This document shows positions 33,400-34,059 of a stretch of DNA of 34,059 nt, piece after piece. The position numbers were made by a program, and so were the translations under genes. A model generated the notes under the pieces. The model was not told the DNA's origin and did no database searches. It saw nothing but the letters and a program-made list of their open reading frames with translations. Source of the stretch: Caulobacter sp. (GTDB taxonomy: Bacteria > Pseudomonadota > Alphaproteobacteria > Caulobacterales > Caulobacteraceae); NCBI GenBank assembly GCA_030680355.1, contig JAUXVF010000008.1:1-34059 (forward strand), written 5' to 3'. Position 1 is the first letter of the stretch, and each line of letters starts with the position of its first letter.

Positions 33400-33528
33400 A
33401 CCCCCGTCGCCATCCCGGATTCGACACGCCCCCTCGCCCATCGCACCATGGCGTCGACGAGGGACGTTCGCCCCGCCGGTTCGGCGCGGCCCCGCGACCG
33501 CCCGCTCACCATGGATGGACTCTCACGC

Positions 33529-34059
33529 ATGACCGCCACGCCGCCTTCTGACCGTCCGGCCCGTCGGGGGCTGATCTCGCGCGGGTTCGGGCTGTGGTTT
33601 TCGATCCCGCTGTGGGGACGGATCATGGCGGCGCTGGTGGCGGGGGCCGGGGTCGGTCTGGTCTGGGGCGAGAACGCGGCCTCGATCAAATGGATCGGCG
33701 ACCTGTTCGTGCTGCTGATCCGGATGGCGGTGATTCCGCTGGTCTTCGTGACCATCGTCTCGGGCGTGGCGGCGCTGGGCGATCCCCGGCGGCTGGGCTC
33801 GATCGGGGTCAAGACCATCGTCCTGTACCTGTTCACCACGGCCATCGCCGTGGCGGTCGGCCTGGCCCTGGGGACCTGGGCCCAGCCCGGGGCCGGGGCC
33901 AGTTTCGCCGGCGTCACCCCGCAGGTGCTCAACACCGCCGAATCGGTCGGCCTCAGCTACACCGACGTCATCCCGGCCAATGTCTTCAAGGCCCTGGCCG
34001 ACGGCGCCCTGCTGCCGACCATCTTCTTCGCCGGCCTGCTCGGCTCGGCCATCCTGGGG
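33529..34059 (+). CDS. Dicarboxylate/amino acid:cation symporter (DctA/GltP, SDF family), 3' end outside the window
   Basis: The visible 177 residues start MTATPPSDRPARRG and then show the SDF-family N-terminal half. Helix 1 (RIMAALVAGAGVGLVWGE) is followed by IGDLFVLLIRMAVIPLVFV, the most recognisable motif, then TIVSGVAALGDPRRLGSIG and helix 3 with ALGTW. The segment YTDVIPANVFKALADGALL matches the loop before helix 4. These carriers bring in C4-dicarboxylates or acidic amino acids with H+ or Na+. The gene continues past the edge, so the substrate-binding hairpins cannot be checked. An in-frame ATG at 33511 is an alternative start; neither has a clear ribosome site. Confidence 0.88.
   Translation, partial: MTATPPSDRPARRGLISRGFGLWFSIPLWGRIMAALVAGAGVGLVWGENAASIKWIGDLFVLLIRMAVIPLVFVTIVSGVAALGDPRRLGSIGVKTIVLYLFTTAIAVAVGLALGTWAQPGAGASFAGVTPQVLNTAESVGLSYTDVIPANVFKALADGALLPTIFFAGLLGSAILG

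Overview
The window is GC-rich, gene-dense DNA from an alphaproteobacterium, most likely a member of the Caulobacteraceae (Caulobacter/Phenylobacterium group). The strongest taxonomic sign is the minus-strand block of a PIMT-like gene, a tolC/rsaF-like gene, popZ and valS. PopZ is the polar organizing protein of this group, and as I recall popZ lies next to the S-layer exporter gene rsaFa in C. crescentus. A sequence matching the alphaproteobacterial EcfG/SigT stress promoter and GANTC (CcrM-type) sites in intergenic DNA agree with this. The genus cannot be fixed from the sequence alone. No integrase, transposase, CRISPR array or prophage is visible; this looks like ordinary core chromosome with small accessory operons.

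Layout. 1-2 kb: a 5'-truncated membrane protein with a very His-rich tail, followed by a TerC-family metal transporter. 2-4.3 kb: metG (minus) and a divergent DUF1761 membrane protein. 4.3-8.35 kb: a complete polyamine ABC importer, potFGHI, its four genes joined by 4-bp overlaps, followed by tRNA-Thr(TGT). 8.4-10.8 kb: a Sel1-like protein overlapping an HSL-type hydrolase; a 21-residue small ORF on the minus strand behind a full EcfG-type promoter; then a DUF188 gene overlapping arfB. 10.8-11.6 kb: a small XRE regulator and a four-helix membrane protein (minus) with repeated TGTAAC operator-like sites. 11.6-13 kb: a lipoprotein cytochrome c and two NTF2-like paralogues.

13-19.7 kb (minus): an RND efflux adaptor and pump, with an AceE/MdeB-like ketoacid dehydrogenase E1 gene immediately downstream. 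19.7-21.3 kb (minus): a class II aldolase/adducin protein and an outer-membrane-barrel-like protein whose start codon is unclear. 21.4-24.7 kb: a Tat-exported amidase (plus) facing an acyl-CoA synthetase (minus). 24.8-27.3 kb: a LysR regulator divergent from a CMD/AhpD-like, YHS and DoxX-like operon. 27.3-33.2 kb (minus): valS, popZ, tolC and the PIMT-like gene. The right edge has tRNA-Cys(GCA) and the 5' part of a dicarboxylate/cation symporter gene.

No stretch above 300 bases lacks a gene; the longest gaps are about 190 bases (30172-30361, between valS and popZ, holding only a possible weak terminator) and about 160 bases (33164-33325 and 12496-12652). The item I find most worth attention is the 21-codon ORF at 9811-9876. 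It has a perfect GGAAC-N16-CGTT promoter, a short leader, a good Shine-Dalgarno sequence and an amphipathic-helix-like product, so it is a candidate general-stress microprotein that ordinary gene callers would miss.
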